This document shows, piece after piece, positions 1 through 7,500 of a stretch of DNA of 18,070 nucleotides. The stretch lies in contig CAVDHB010000064.1 of NCBI GenBank assembly GCA_963608705.1, positions 1 through 18,070 of the forward strand, read 5' to 3'. The position numbers were made by a program, and so were the translations under genes. This stretch comes from CAVDHB01 sp963608705 (GTDB taxonomy: Bacteria; Bacteroidota; Bacteroidia; Bacteroidales; Bacteroidaceae). Position 1 is the stretch's first letter; every line of letters starts with the position of its first letter. A model generated the notes under the pieces. The model made no database searches. It was given only the letters and a program-made list of their open reading frames with translations, and was not told where the DNA came from.

Positions 1-102
1 GAATTAACTGATGGTAAATGATTTAGCAATTAGAATCTTCCGACCGCTCATGATTGGAAATCCGATGCAACAAAGTCGAAATAGCTGATTAGTTGATGCT
101 CA

Positions 103-179
103 CACATACGATACACATGTTTATCTCATTTGTCACACATGTGTGTATCGTACGTTACACGTGTGTGTATCGTATGATG
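103..179. repeat. Cluster of three short repeats, 22-bp period, one inverted
   Basis: Two direct copies (135-156 and 157-179) share the core TGTGTGTATCGTA at a 22-bp period. A third copy lies inverted at 103-120 (CACATACGATACACATGT). The inverted and direct copies could form a long imperfect hairpin. No gene is visible in 1-200. Function unknown. Confidence 0.6.
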
Positions 180-200
180 TGAGTGGGCTGAATGGGGAAG

Positions 201-230
201 AAAAAAGGCTGGACGTATGTTCCAGCCTTT
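201..230 (-). terminator. Rho-independent terminator (minus strand)
   Basis: A perfect 10-bp stem (AAAGGCTGGA at 204-213, TCCAGCCTTT at 221-230) has a 7-nt loop. Read on the minus strand, the stem runs straight into a T tract (the A run at 201-206). It lies just past the stop of the barrel-gene remnant and would end transcription of the 209-aa gene as well. Confidence 0.8.
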
Positions 231-318
231 ATAAGATACTGTGTATTAGTCTTATCTCCGTCTTATTTTGCTTCACCATTTTAGCTCCAAAGACATTGAA
301 GCGGTAGGTGACGGAATA
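229..318 (-). pseudogene. 3' remnant of an outer-membrane beta-barrel gene
   Basis: Minus-strand translation gives YSVTYRFNVFGAKMVKQNK followed by about nine residues and a stop at 229-231. This nearly matches the C-terminus of the intact barrel protein at 1498-4218 (SVTYRFNVFGAKKVKRNK). By eye, 41 of 52 bases agree between 264-315 and 1524-1575. Upstream the frame is closed by TAG at 319-321 and the similarity stops. I read it as the tail of a lost paralogue that kept its own terminator. Confidence 0.7.
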
Positions 319-349
319 CTATGCTTGACTCTGCATTGAAATCTACTTG

Positions 350-979
350 TCAAAATAAACGATTCTTATACCACTTTTCGTAGTGGGTTGTGTAACGATA
401 TGGACTTTTTTTCCCACTTTTTTGCCATTCTTCCCATAGTCCTTCTTCCCATTTGGGGGATTTGAACAGGCGTCCCATTATGTAACACGGAACGATGAAT
501 CCCTTAGGTTGTCCATTATGCACATAAATGTCCACTTGTACTAATGTTTGATATAACACTTTCTCTTTCGTGGAATCGCAAAGATAGCTTAGCTTATAGA
601 AGGGTTTCCTATTGTGATATTGGGGTGAACGGATCGGAGTCTGTAGGGTAATCACTGGATTATTGCGGTTGTATTTGCGGAAATAATCCGGTGCGAACAT
701 GAGGATTATCTTGTCAGCCTTGGCTTTCATGTATTCCGTGCGGTCTTTCTCCGACCATTTGTCCAATCTTTTTCTCCGATGGGAATCTCGCAAGGCGTTC
801 GCCTTTTTATCCGCCTCTTTGATAAGTTGAAATCTTTCTGCTTCGGACAAGGGAAAAGGATTAGGGGAATAACGTTCTTCTTCGTTATCCTCGTCTTGTG
901 TGGTCTGTTGCGCATACAGTGAGGGTACGCTTCCACAGAGCCACATTGCTACTATCAAATTTTTTAATAAGTACTTCAT
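350..979 (-). CDS. Exported 209-aa protein of unknown function
   Basis: I do not recognise the family. The protein starts with a type I signal peptide (about residues 1-23, cleavage near SLYA/QQ) and no convincing lipobox, so it is probably periplasmic or secreted. The mature part is highly charged, with an acidic stretch (DEDNEEE) just after cleavage and a Lys/Arg-rich, probably helical region at residues 45-95. An aromatic- and lysine-rich C-terminus contains WEEGLWEEW. No catalytic motif is visible. The ATG lies one base after the stop of the broken small gene upstream, so the two look like one transcription unit driven by the promoter at 1240-1270 and ended by the terminator at 201-230. 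The barrel-gene remnant lies between its stop and that terminator. Confidence 0.7.
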   Translation of the reverse strand: MKYLLKNLIVAMWLCGSVPSLYAQQTTQDEDNEEERYSPNPFPLSEAERFQLIKEADKKANALRDSHRRKRLDKWSEKDRTEYMKAKADKIILMFAPDYFRKYNRNNPVITLQTPIRSPQYHNRKPFYKLSYLCDSTKEKVLYQTLVQVDIYVHNGQPKGFIVPCYIMGRLFKSPKWEEGLWEEWQKSGKKSPYRYTTHYEKWYKNRLF

Positions 980-980
980 G

Positions 981-1201
981 TTATTTTGTATAAGAGAATT
1001 CTAAATCATTGAGATCTTCGGGTGTAGGTCTTCTTTCTACCAATGCTGATACAATATGTGCGTCAGCGTATATACAATTTACATCCTCGATAGTTTGTTC
1101 ATCGCTTCTGTAATTAAAAGTCTATAAGTATAACCTCCTTTCTTGCCTTCACTGACTTTCAGTAATGGTCTTGCATTAGTTTGATAATCAATTTTTTCAA
1201 T
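981..1201 (-). pseudogene. Broken small gene (about 73 aa), frameshifted and start-less
   Basis: Two minus-strand frames join into one plausible small protein. The first runs from an ATT codon at 1199-1201 (IEKIDYQTNARPLLKV, then SEGKKGGYTYRLLI). Near 1110-1118 the sense continues in another frame (NYRSDEQTIEDVN, then IYADAHIVSALVERRPTPED) to TAA at 981-983. One missing base would restore a single 74-codon frame, and ATT sits where ATG is expected, about 30 nt after a predicted transcription start. The stop is one base from the ATG of the 209-aa gene. The protein-like character is my judgement; no family is assigned. A sequencing error at one base could explain the frameshift but not the missing ATG. 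Confidence 0.45.
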
Positions 1202-1239
1202 TTATCGTAGATTCCGTATGAAATGATGAAATCTTTTGG

Positions 1240-1270
1240 CAAAGATAGCTGTTTCGTTTTAACCAACAAA
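1240..1270 (-). promoter_or_regulatory. Consensus Bacteroides promoter (minus strand)
   Basis: On the minus strand, TTTG (1267-1270) is followed after 19 nt by TATCTTTG (1240-1247), an exact match to the Bacteroides sigma-ABfr consensus TTTG-N19-TAnnTTTG. Transcription would start near 1233 and run through the broken small gene into the 209-aa gene. Confidence 0.7.
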
Positions 1271-1328
1271 ATTTATTGAGCTTTTATTTTAATTGACTGT
1301 GTATATATGCCCCTTTGTTTGGATAGAC

Positions 1329-1364
1329 AAAAGTAGAGACGCGATTCATCGCATCTCTACTTTT
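1329..1364. repeat. REP-like palindrome, left pair copy 1
   Basis: Arms AAAAGTAGAGACGCGAT (1329-1345) and ATCGCATCTCTACTTTT (1348-1364) pair at 16 of 17 positions around a TC loop. The A run on one side and T run on the other would also let it work as a bidirectional terminator, including for the barrel gene at 1498-4218. It belongs to the same family as 1428-1449, 17319-17340 and 17403-17424. Confidence 0.8.
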
Positions 1365-1427
1365 ATCATCGATTAGTCGTATCTGTCGTGAGAGAGGGGT
1401 AAAATGTTTAAAACACTGACATAATCT

Positions 1428-1449
1428 GAGACGCGATGAATCGCGTCTC
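1428..1449. repeat. REP-like palindrome, left pair copy 2
   Basis: A perfect 10-bp inverted repeat, GAGACGCGAT (1428-1437) and ATCGCGTCTC (1440-1449), around a GA loop. The loop is the reverse complement of the TC loop in copy 1, so the two copies lie in opposite orientation. The rest of 1262-1497 has no other recognisable feature. Confidence 0.8.
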
Positions 1450-1497
1450 TACTAAGAAGTGTAGATTAGTGATATGATTGCAGTTCATTATATTACG

Positions 1498-4218
1498 TTA
1501 TCTCCTGCGTCCTTGTGCCGCTTTATTCCGCTTCACTTTCTTCGCTCCGAATACGTTGAAGCGGTAGGTAACAGAGGCCATGAAGTACTTTTCAGAAGTG
1601 TTGGAACTCCAGTCACGTATAGAGTTCTCGTCTACGGCGTAGCCAATGGTCTCTCTTTCTTTCAGAATGTCGTAGAGGTTCACACGTACCACCACGTTTT
1701 TCTTGCGGAAGAATGACTTGGAGAGTTGGGCGTTCCACATCGTGGTGGTACGGTCGTACCCGTTACGGGAGCCTCGCCGGATGTCACTGTTTATGTCAGA
1801 GGAAAGACGAATGTCCCAAGGGAGGGTGATGTCGAAGCTTCCGCCGATGCGGTAGTTGGTGCGGTGTTCGTTCGATTCCTTTCGCAGCGTGTTGCGGGAG
1901 GTGCTGTAATTCACGGAGCCTTGCAGGTTCACGTCGCAAATCTTGTGATGGAAACGCAGTCTCATCTGTTCGTAGAAATCCCATGTTTTTGCGAAATTCT
2001 CCACGCTGTTTTGGTTGTCTTTCACTTTGGTGAAGCTCACGTTTTGACGGAAGTTTGTCCGGGAGGAAAGGTCGATGGAGAACATCCGCTTCTTGTCAAG
2101 GGGCGAGTTGAAATTCAAACCCGCATTGGCTCCCCAGTTTCCGTTCACGTTCTCCGGTGCATTTTTCTTCACACCCGTCTCCTCATTGTAGGTGGTAATC
2201 CACGCCACACTGTTCATACGGTTATTGTAACCAGCGTAGACATTCAGGTTCATGAACTTCTTAGGGAAGCCAATCTGATAATTAGCGTTCACATTATTAT
2301 TAAAGGCGGGTTTCAAGTTAGGATTTCCTGTACGGATGTTCAGCGGGTCTGTCTGGTCGGTAATAGGTTGCAGGTCATTGAGCGAAGGCTGAGAGCTGTA
2401 GCCTCTGTAATCCATGCGGATGGTGGAATTCTCATTGAAACGATACCAGAAGTTGGCGTTGGGTGAGTAGTTCACCACGGTTCTGGCTTGTGTGGTCACT
2501 GTCACCTGTTGGAAGTAGTTGCGGGTGCTGTATCGTTGTGCCTCTACGTTTACTCCAAGTGTATATCGGTATCGTTCGGCGTTGGCCACTAACGACAGAC
2601 GGCCTTGCTGAGTGTTATAGACTGTTTCCGTGCAGCGGCTTTGTGCGGAATCAGGCATGGCGAGGAAGTTGCCTGTCTCATCGTTCCAGTCGTAGGAGTA
2701 TCGTTCGTAGTTCGAAGGACGGTTGGAGTATTGATAGTTCGCCTCTAAGTAGTGGTTTTTGAATAGAGGCTCTGTGTAGGAGGCTCTCACACTGATTTCA
2801 TGTCTGCGGTCAGAGGTGTTGGTCTTGTAGTTACGCACATCTATGCTGTCTCCGAATTTGGCGTACCACGTCTCTGAGTTGGAGAAGGAGGTACCGTCTC
2901 CATTATTCACGCTGTAGTCGAAGTTCAACGAGAGGTTGCGCCCTTTTTTGTGGAAACGGCGGTTGATATACAGCGAGCCTCGGGTGGAGAAGTTGGTATT
3001 CTCATTGCGGTCAACCGATTTCTTATTATTGATTTCCTCCATCTCATTGTTTTTGGTCCAGGAGCTTCCGTTGTTGCGTGAGTTCCCTTTGCTGTAGTTC
3101 ACCGAGGGTCGGAAGTTGATGGTCGTAAGTGAGTCAGGCCGCCATTCCATGCGGAAGGATGCCGAGAAGTTGTTGCGTGTGTTTTGGTTGTTACGGTCGG
3201 AATGAGAGTATTGTGAGGTGGAGTCCGTGATGAAAGTCTCCCGGTCTTCCCTGTACCATCGTTTGGAATCACTGCGGTTGAAGTTCACGTTTGCGCCGAA
3301 GTTCACCTTGTCGGAACGTTTGGAGTAGTTTACGCTTGTGCGGTACGACTTGGTGATGTTGTCATCATCGGTGGAGGCGTTCAGTGAGAAATTCATCTTG
3401 TTCTTGAATCGGTTGGCGGTGGCTCTTCCCTCGTATTGTCCTTGGTTTCGGATTCCGGCCATCACATTGCCGTTCCATCCTTGCTTGCGGTCGGGTTTCA
3501 CCCTCAAGTCAAGCACGAGGTCATCGTTTCCGTCATCAATGCCTGTGGCGCGTGCCTTGTCGCTTTTCTTGTGATAGACTTGTAGTTTGTCAATCATGTC
3601 CGCAGGCAGGTCTTTCATAGCGGAGTTGAGGTCGTTGATGAAGAACTCCTCACCGTCCATCACTACTTTGGTGATTTTCTGTCCATTGATGGTCAGGTTT
3701 CCTTCATCGTCCACCTCCGCTCCTGGCAGTTTCTTGATAAGTTCTTCCAGTGCCGAGCCTTCCGCCACCCGGAATGCGGCGGCGTTATAAGTGGTGGTGT
3801 CTCCCTTTTGTACCACAGGCGGAATCGTTGCCACGACTTCCGCTCCTTTTAATTCGGTAGCCCCGGAAGAGATAGGCAGCTTTCCGAAGTGTTTGCCAGT
3901 GTCAGTGGCGGTGAGTTGGAAGGGGTGTATTTGTGTGCGATAGCCTACCGAGGATATTTTCAGGAAATATTGACCCGGTTTTGTTTTCAGGGAGAAACCT
4001 CCGTCATTTCCTGTCACAGCTCCTTTGATAAAGGTGCTGTCCGGCAGGGAGAACAGTTGTACCGTCACAAAGTCTATGGCGGTGGTGGTGTCTGCTTCCG
4101 TGATGAAACCGTCTATTGGGAGAAGCGTTGTTTGTTCTTTGGGTAATTCAGTTTGCGCATGGAGGAGAATGCTTAAGAGCAGAAAACCTACAAGCGATAA
4201 AATCTTCTTCTTTTTCAT
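1498..4218 (-). CDS. TonB-receptor-like outer-membrane beta-barrel protein
   Basis: A 906-aa outer-membrane protein. I chose the ATG at 4216-4218, not the one at 4284. It is followed directly by a signal peptide (MKKKKILSLVGFLLLSILLHAQ split as basic n-region plus hydrophobic core), and a promoter -7 box lies inside the longer frame. Mature order: a carboxypeptidase-regulatory-like Ig fold (about 35-95), a plug-like domain with a TINGQKITKVVMDGEEFF segment (about 125-245), then a long Asn/Ser/Arg/Tyr-rich beta-barrel to the C-terminus. This fits the OMP_b-brl_3 group of TonB-dependent-receptor relatives rather than a classical SusC: it is somewhat shorter and has no SusD beside it. The substrate is unknown. 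It points the same way as the regulator gene but has its own promoter. Confidence 0.85.
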   Translation of the reverse strand: MKKKKILSLVGFLLLSILLHAQTELPKEQTTLLPIDGFITEADTTTAIDFVTVQLFSLPDSTFIKGAVTGNDGGFSLKTKPGQYFLKISSVGYRTQIHPFQLTATDTGKHFGKLPISSGATELKGAEVVATIPPVVQKGDTTTYNAAAFRVAEGSALEELIKKLPGAEVDDEGNLTINGQKITKVVMDGEEFFINDLNSAMKDLPADMIDKLQVYHKKSDKARATGIDDGNDDLVLDLRVKPDRKQGWNGNVMAGIRNQGQYEGRATANRFKNKMNFSLNASTDDDNITKSYRTSVNYSKRSDKVNFGANVNFNRSDSKRWYREDRETFITDSTSQYSHSDRNNQNTRNNFSASFRMEWRPDSLTTINFRPSVNYSKGNSRNNGSSWTKNNEMEEINNKKSVDRNENTNFSTRGSLYINRRFHKKGRNLSLNFDYSVNNGDGTSFSNSETWYAKFGDSIDVRNYKTNTSDRRHEISVRASYTEPLFKNHYLEANYQYSNRPSNYERYSYDWNDETGNFLAMPDSAQSRCTETVYNTQQGRLSLVANAERYRYTLGVNVEAQRYSTRNYFQQVTVTTQARTVVNYSPNANFWYRFNENSTIRMDYRGYSSQPSLNDLQPITDQTDPLNIRTGNPNLKPAFNNNVNANYQIGFPKKFMNLNVYAGYNNRMNSVAWITTYNEETGVKKNAPENVNGNWGANAGLNFNSPLDKKRMFSIDLSSRTNFRQNVSFTKVKDNQNSVENFAKTWDFYEQMRLRFHHKICDVNLQGSVNYSTSRNTLRKESNEHRTNYRIGGSFDITLPWDIRLSSDINSDIRRGSRNGYDRTTTMWNAQLSKSFFRKKNVVVRVNLYDILKERETIGYAVDENSIRDWSSNTSEKYFMASVTYRFNVFGAKKVKRNKAAQGRRR

Positions 4219-4238
4219 GTGAGTAGTGTTTCTTGTGG

Positions 4239-4246
4239 CAAAGTTA
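4239..4246 (-). promoter_or_regulatory. -7 box of the outer-membrane barrel gene
   Basis: The minus strand reads TAACTTTG, an exact TAnnTTTG match, 20 nt upstream of the ATG at 4218. The nearest TTTG (4261-4264) is only 14 nt away, so the -33 element is weak. The box supports the shorter start. Confidence 0.5.
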
Positions 4247-4326
4247 AACGATTTCCCGTTCAAACATGGATATTTATCAGTCAAAGCAGGTCAAGAAACA
4301 TTCAATCTGCAAGGAATACGGGTATG

Positions 4327-4353
4327 AAAAAAGCACGCCTCACGACGTGCTTT
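4327..4353 (-). terminator. Rho-independent terminator (minus strand)
   Basis: Stem AAAGCACG (4330-4337) pairs with CGTGCTTT (4346-4353) around an 8-nt loop. On the minus strand it is followed by a T tract (A run at 4327-4332). It ends the candidate small RNA and any read-through from the regulator gene, insulating the barrel gene. Confidence 0.75.
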
Positions 4354-4484
4354 CTCGGAACCAGACAATTATATATCCAACCTATTAACTTACAATCAAT
4401 ATACCCTATTAAACTTACATAACCTTATGATGAAACTTTTCTGTCTGTTCCTTTGTTGTCTAACCAATTCTGTTCGTTCTTTAC
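4327..4484 (-). ncRNA. Candidate small RNA between the regulator and barrel genes
   Basis: A perfect Bacteroides -7 box (TACCTTTG, minus strand, 4490-4497) predicts a start near 4484, and a terminator ends at 4327, giving a transcript of about 155 nt. No ORF with a convincing start fits this strand. The -33 element is not evident, so it may need an activator. Alternatives are a leftover leader or fortuitous promoter. Small RNAs beside PUL genes are known in Bacteroides; this assignment is inference from the two signals. Confidence 0.4.
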
Positions 4485-4489
4485 GAGCG

Positions 4490-4497
4490 CAAAGGTA
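4490..4497 (-). promoter_or_regulatory. -7 box upstream of the candidate small RNA
   Basis: The minus strand reads TACCTTTG, an exact TAnnTTTG match in an intergenic stretch. No TTTG lies 19-21 nt upstream. Confidence 0.45.
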
Positions 4498-4551
4498 GGG
4501 CGATTTACGCAGAGTTACGTTCATTATTCGGTCAAATAGGGTTAGGAAATG

Positions 4552-4568
4552 ACCAAACAGCGTTTGGT
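4552..4568 (-). terminator. Short hairpin just after the regulator stop codon
   Basis: A perfect 7-bp inverted repeat, ACCAAAC (4552-4558) and GTTTGGT (4562-4568), lies 4 nt past the stop of the hybrid regulator. It lacks a T tract on the minus strand, so it is at best a weak terminator or an mRNA 3'-end stabiliser. Confidence 0.3.
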
Positions 4569-4572
4569 GCAT

Positions 4573-7500
4573 TTATTTTTCCCTTTGTTGTTTCATAAAG
4601 TCGGAAGGAGTCATGCCGAACTGTTCCTTGAATCGGGTGGCAAAGTACTTGGGGGAACTGAATCCCGTATAGTATGCCACGTCGGCGATGCTCATCTCAT
4701 TTTTCAGTAACAGCTCGTATGCCTTTTTCAGACGGATGTTTTTCACGAAGTCGATGGGCGACAGTCCTGTCACCGACTTAATTTTCCGGTACAGGGTTGA
4801 TTTGCTCATGTACACTTCCGTAGCGAGTGTGTTAATGTCCACATCTTCTGCTTTCTGCATATTCGTCTCGATGATACCCACTACCTTGTCAAGGAACTCT
4901 TTATCCAAGGGAGATATGCCCAACTCCTCGGTATCCGCTTTCGGAGTCTCGTTGAATACCTGTTGCTTGTCTTTCTTCTTATGTAAGAAATTCTCGATGC
5001 GGGCTTCAAGCACGTTCAGTTCGAACGGTTTGGCGATGAATCCGTCGGCTCCGGCCTTGTAGCAGTCCACTCGGTCTTCCGGGCTGTTTTTCGCAGTGAG
5101 TAGAATCACCGGGATATGACTGGTCTCGATGTCCGATTTCAGTGCATGGCAGAGTGCCAGTCCGTCCATCTCTGGCATCATCACATCACTGATGATGAGG
5201 TCTGTCTCGTTCTGATGTACAATGTCCAACGCTTCCTTGCCGTTGTGTGCCAGAAGCACCTTGCGTCGGCGTGAGAAGATGCGGTTCATGACGTTCAGCA
5301 AGTCTTCGTTGTCATCCACTATCAAGATGGTGCTGTTATCTTGAGGAACAGAACTTTCAGTCATGGTTTCCAGCTCTTCCGTGGGAGTGTGCAGTGGTTC
5401 TACTACAGCCGAGGCGGTTTCCGTCAGTTCCAGGTTCTTCATTCCTGCGGCTTCCTGTGCCGATATTTTTTCTTGTTCGCTATAGGAGGCCTCGTCAATC
5501 GGGAAACGGACGGAGAACTCGCTTCCCTTTCCTTCTTGACTTCTTACGAAGACTTCGCCGTGGTGAAGCTCAATGATTTCCTTCACTAAGGCCAGGCCGA
5601 TGCCGTTCGATTCCACGTCCTTGTCCTTATTGGCGGTGTAGAAACGAGTGAAAATGTGTTTCTGTGCTTCGGGACTGATGCCTTTTCCGTTGTCCTGCAC
5701 CTTGATGACGGCTACAGGATGTCCATTTCCATCCTCTTTCTGGAGTGTCACGTGGATTTCTCCTCCCTCTTCTGTGTATTTGTAGGCGTTGGAGAGCAGG
5801 TTGTACAGCACTTTCTCCAGTTTGTCTCCGTCGAAATAAGCCGGCAATTGCTCTTCCTCAGTCTCAAAGGTGAAGTTGATATGCTTTTTTCTCATCAGCG
5901 GTTCGAAGTTCATCTGGCAAACTTTCCTCACGAACAGTGTCAAGTCATTCTTGCTCACTTTCAGTGTCATCTTTCCGTTTTCTATTTTACGGAAGTCAAG
6001 AATCTGCTGGATGAGTCGTTTCAGCTTGTCAAGATTTGTCCGCATATTGTCCAATTGAGGAATATGGTTCTTGTAGGTCATCCCCATGTCGTCTATCAGA
6101 CAGGAGATGATGGAGATAGGCGTGAGGAAGTCGTGGGACACATTCGTGAAATAGCGCAGCTTCGACTGGGTAAGCTCCTCGTTCTTTTGGTTCTCCATCT
6201 CGGCGATGCGCAGCTTGTTCTTCAGGATGATACGGCGTTTCACCATTTGCAGGATGTAATAACCTGCCGCAAGGAGTACTATTATATATAAGGAGTAAGC
6301 CCATCCCGACTCATACCAGGCGGGCAGCCGTTCAATCTCAAACTTCACAATGTTCGGTTGCCAGTGTCCTTCTGCGTCCGTGGCACGCAATTCCAAGGTG
6401 TAATTGCCCTTGGGCAGTTCGCTGTAATAAGCTCTTGGATGGTCTCCCGATACATAGATCCAGTCCTTGTTGATACCCTTGATGCGGTAGGCGTAAAGGA
6501 TACGTTGCGGATTGGTGTAATCCAGTATGGAGAAGTCTAACTCCACATCCCTGGCTTCCGGGCCTAAGCAGATGGATTTCTTTTCAGTGTCAATGTGGTA
6601 ATCTTCTGACAGTTTTCCCGACATCACGGACACGCCATGCACCTTCACGTCGGTCACCAAGGGGGAATACATCCATTTGTGTGGAGTATTTGTATATTGT
6701 GCATCGAAAGCCACTATGCCTCCTGCGCCGCCGCAATATATGTTTTTGTCTCCATCGTAGGTCAGTGTCTGTGCGGAGAAGAAAGAGATGCCCGATTCAT
6801 CTCCCGTCAGATAGGCTCGTATGTTTTTGTTGGATGGATTGTATTCAATGATGTTTTTGGCCGTGGCTATCCACACGTGGCCGTAGCGGTCTGTTTGGAT
6901 ATTTCCCACAGTCTCGTTGATGTAGCTGGCAAATTCCGGGGAATAGTCTTGCACCTTGTCATCGGTAGGGTGGTAGGCGAAGAAATGTCCCTCCAAAGAA
7001 CCTATCCACAGAATGTGGCGGTTGTCGTCCATGCACACAGAGTTCAAGTGGTTGGAAAGAATGCCTCCCTCTGTTTGTGTGAAATGCCTAATGGATTGGA
7101 GTGTCGCTTGATTGCCTCCTTTAGCGGGAGTCAATTTGTACAAGCCTTGGGAAGAACTTGCCACCCACAGGTTGCCTTCCTTGTCCTGCGTGAGTGAGGA
7201 AATGTCCGGAATGTCTACTTTTACTTTCCGCAGACTGCCGTTGGCCAGCCTTACTGCTATTCCGCGTTCTGTGGAAATCCATACTCGATGCGTCTTGTCT
7301 TCGACAAACATCTTGGGATTTCCTGTTTTCAGCGGAGCTAAATTTTCTGTGCGCTGATATACGGGATTACCGCCTTGGGATTGAAATATATAAATCTCTT
7401 TTTTGTATTTGGGACACACCCATACTTCTGACGGACGGGATGGAAGTGAGGCCATATAGGAGATGACGCCTAAATTCTTCTCTCCTCCTGCCAAATGCAA

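Noticed and set aside
1726..2466. 246-aa plus-strand frame inside the barrel gene
   Set aside because: It is antisense to a clear outer-membrane protein, shows no signal peptide or family motif, and reflects codon bias of the real gene. The long antisense frames at 5656-6291, 6637-7197 and 16359-17222 are rejected for the same reason.
4219..4284. Extended N-terminus of the barrel protein starting at 4284
   Set aside because: The signal peptide begins at the internal ATG (4218), and an exact -7 promoter box (4239-4246) lies within the extension.
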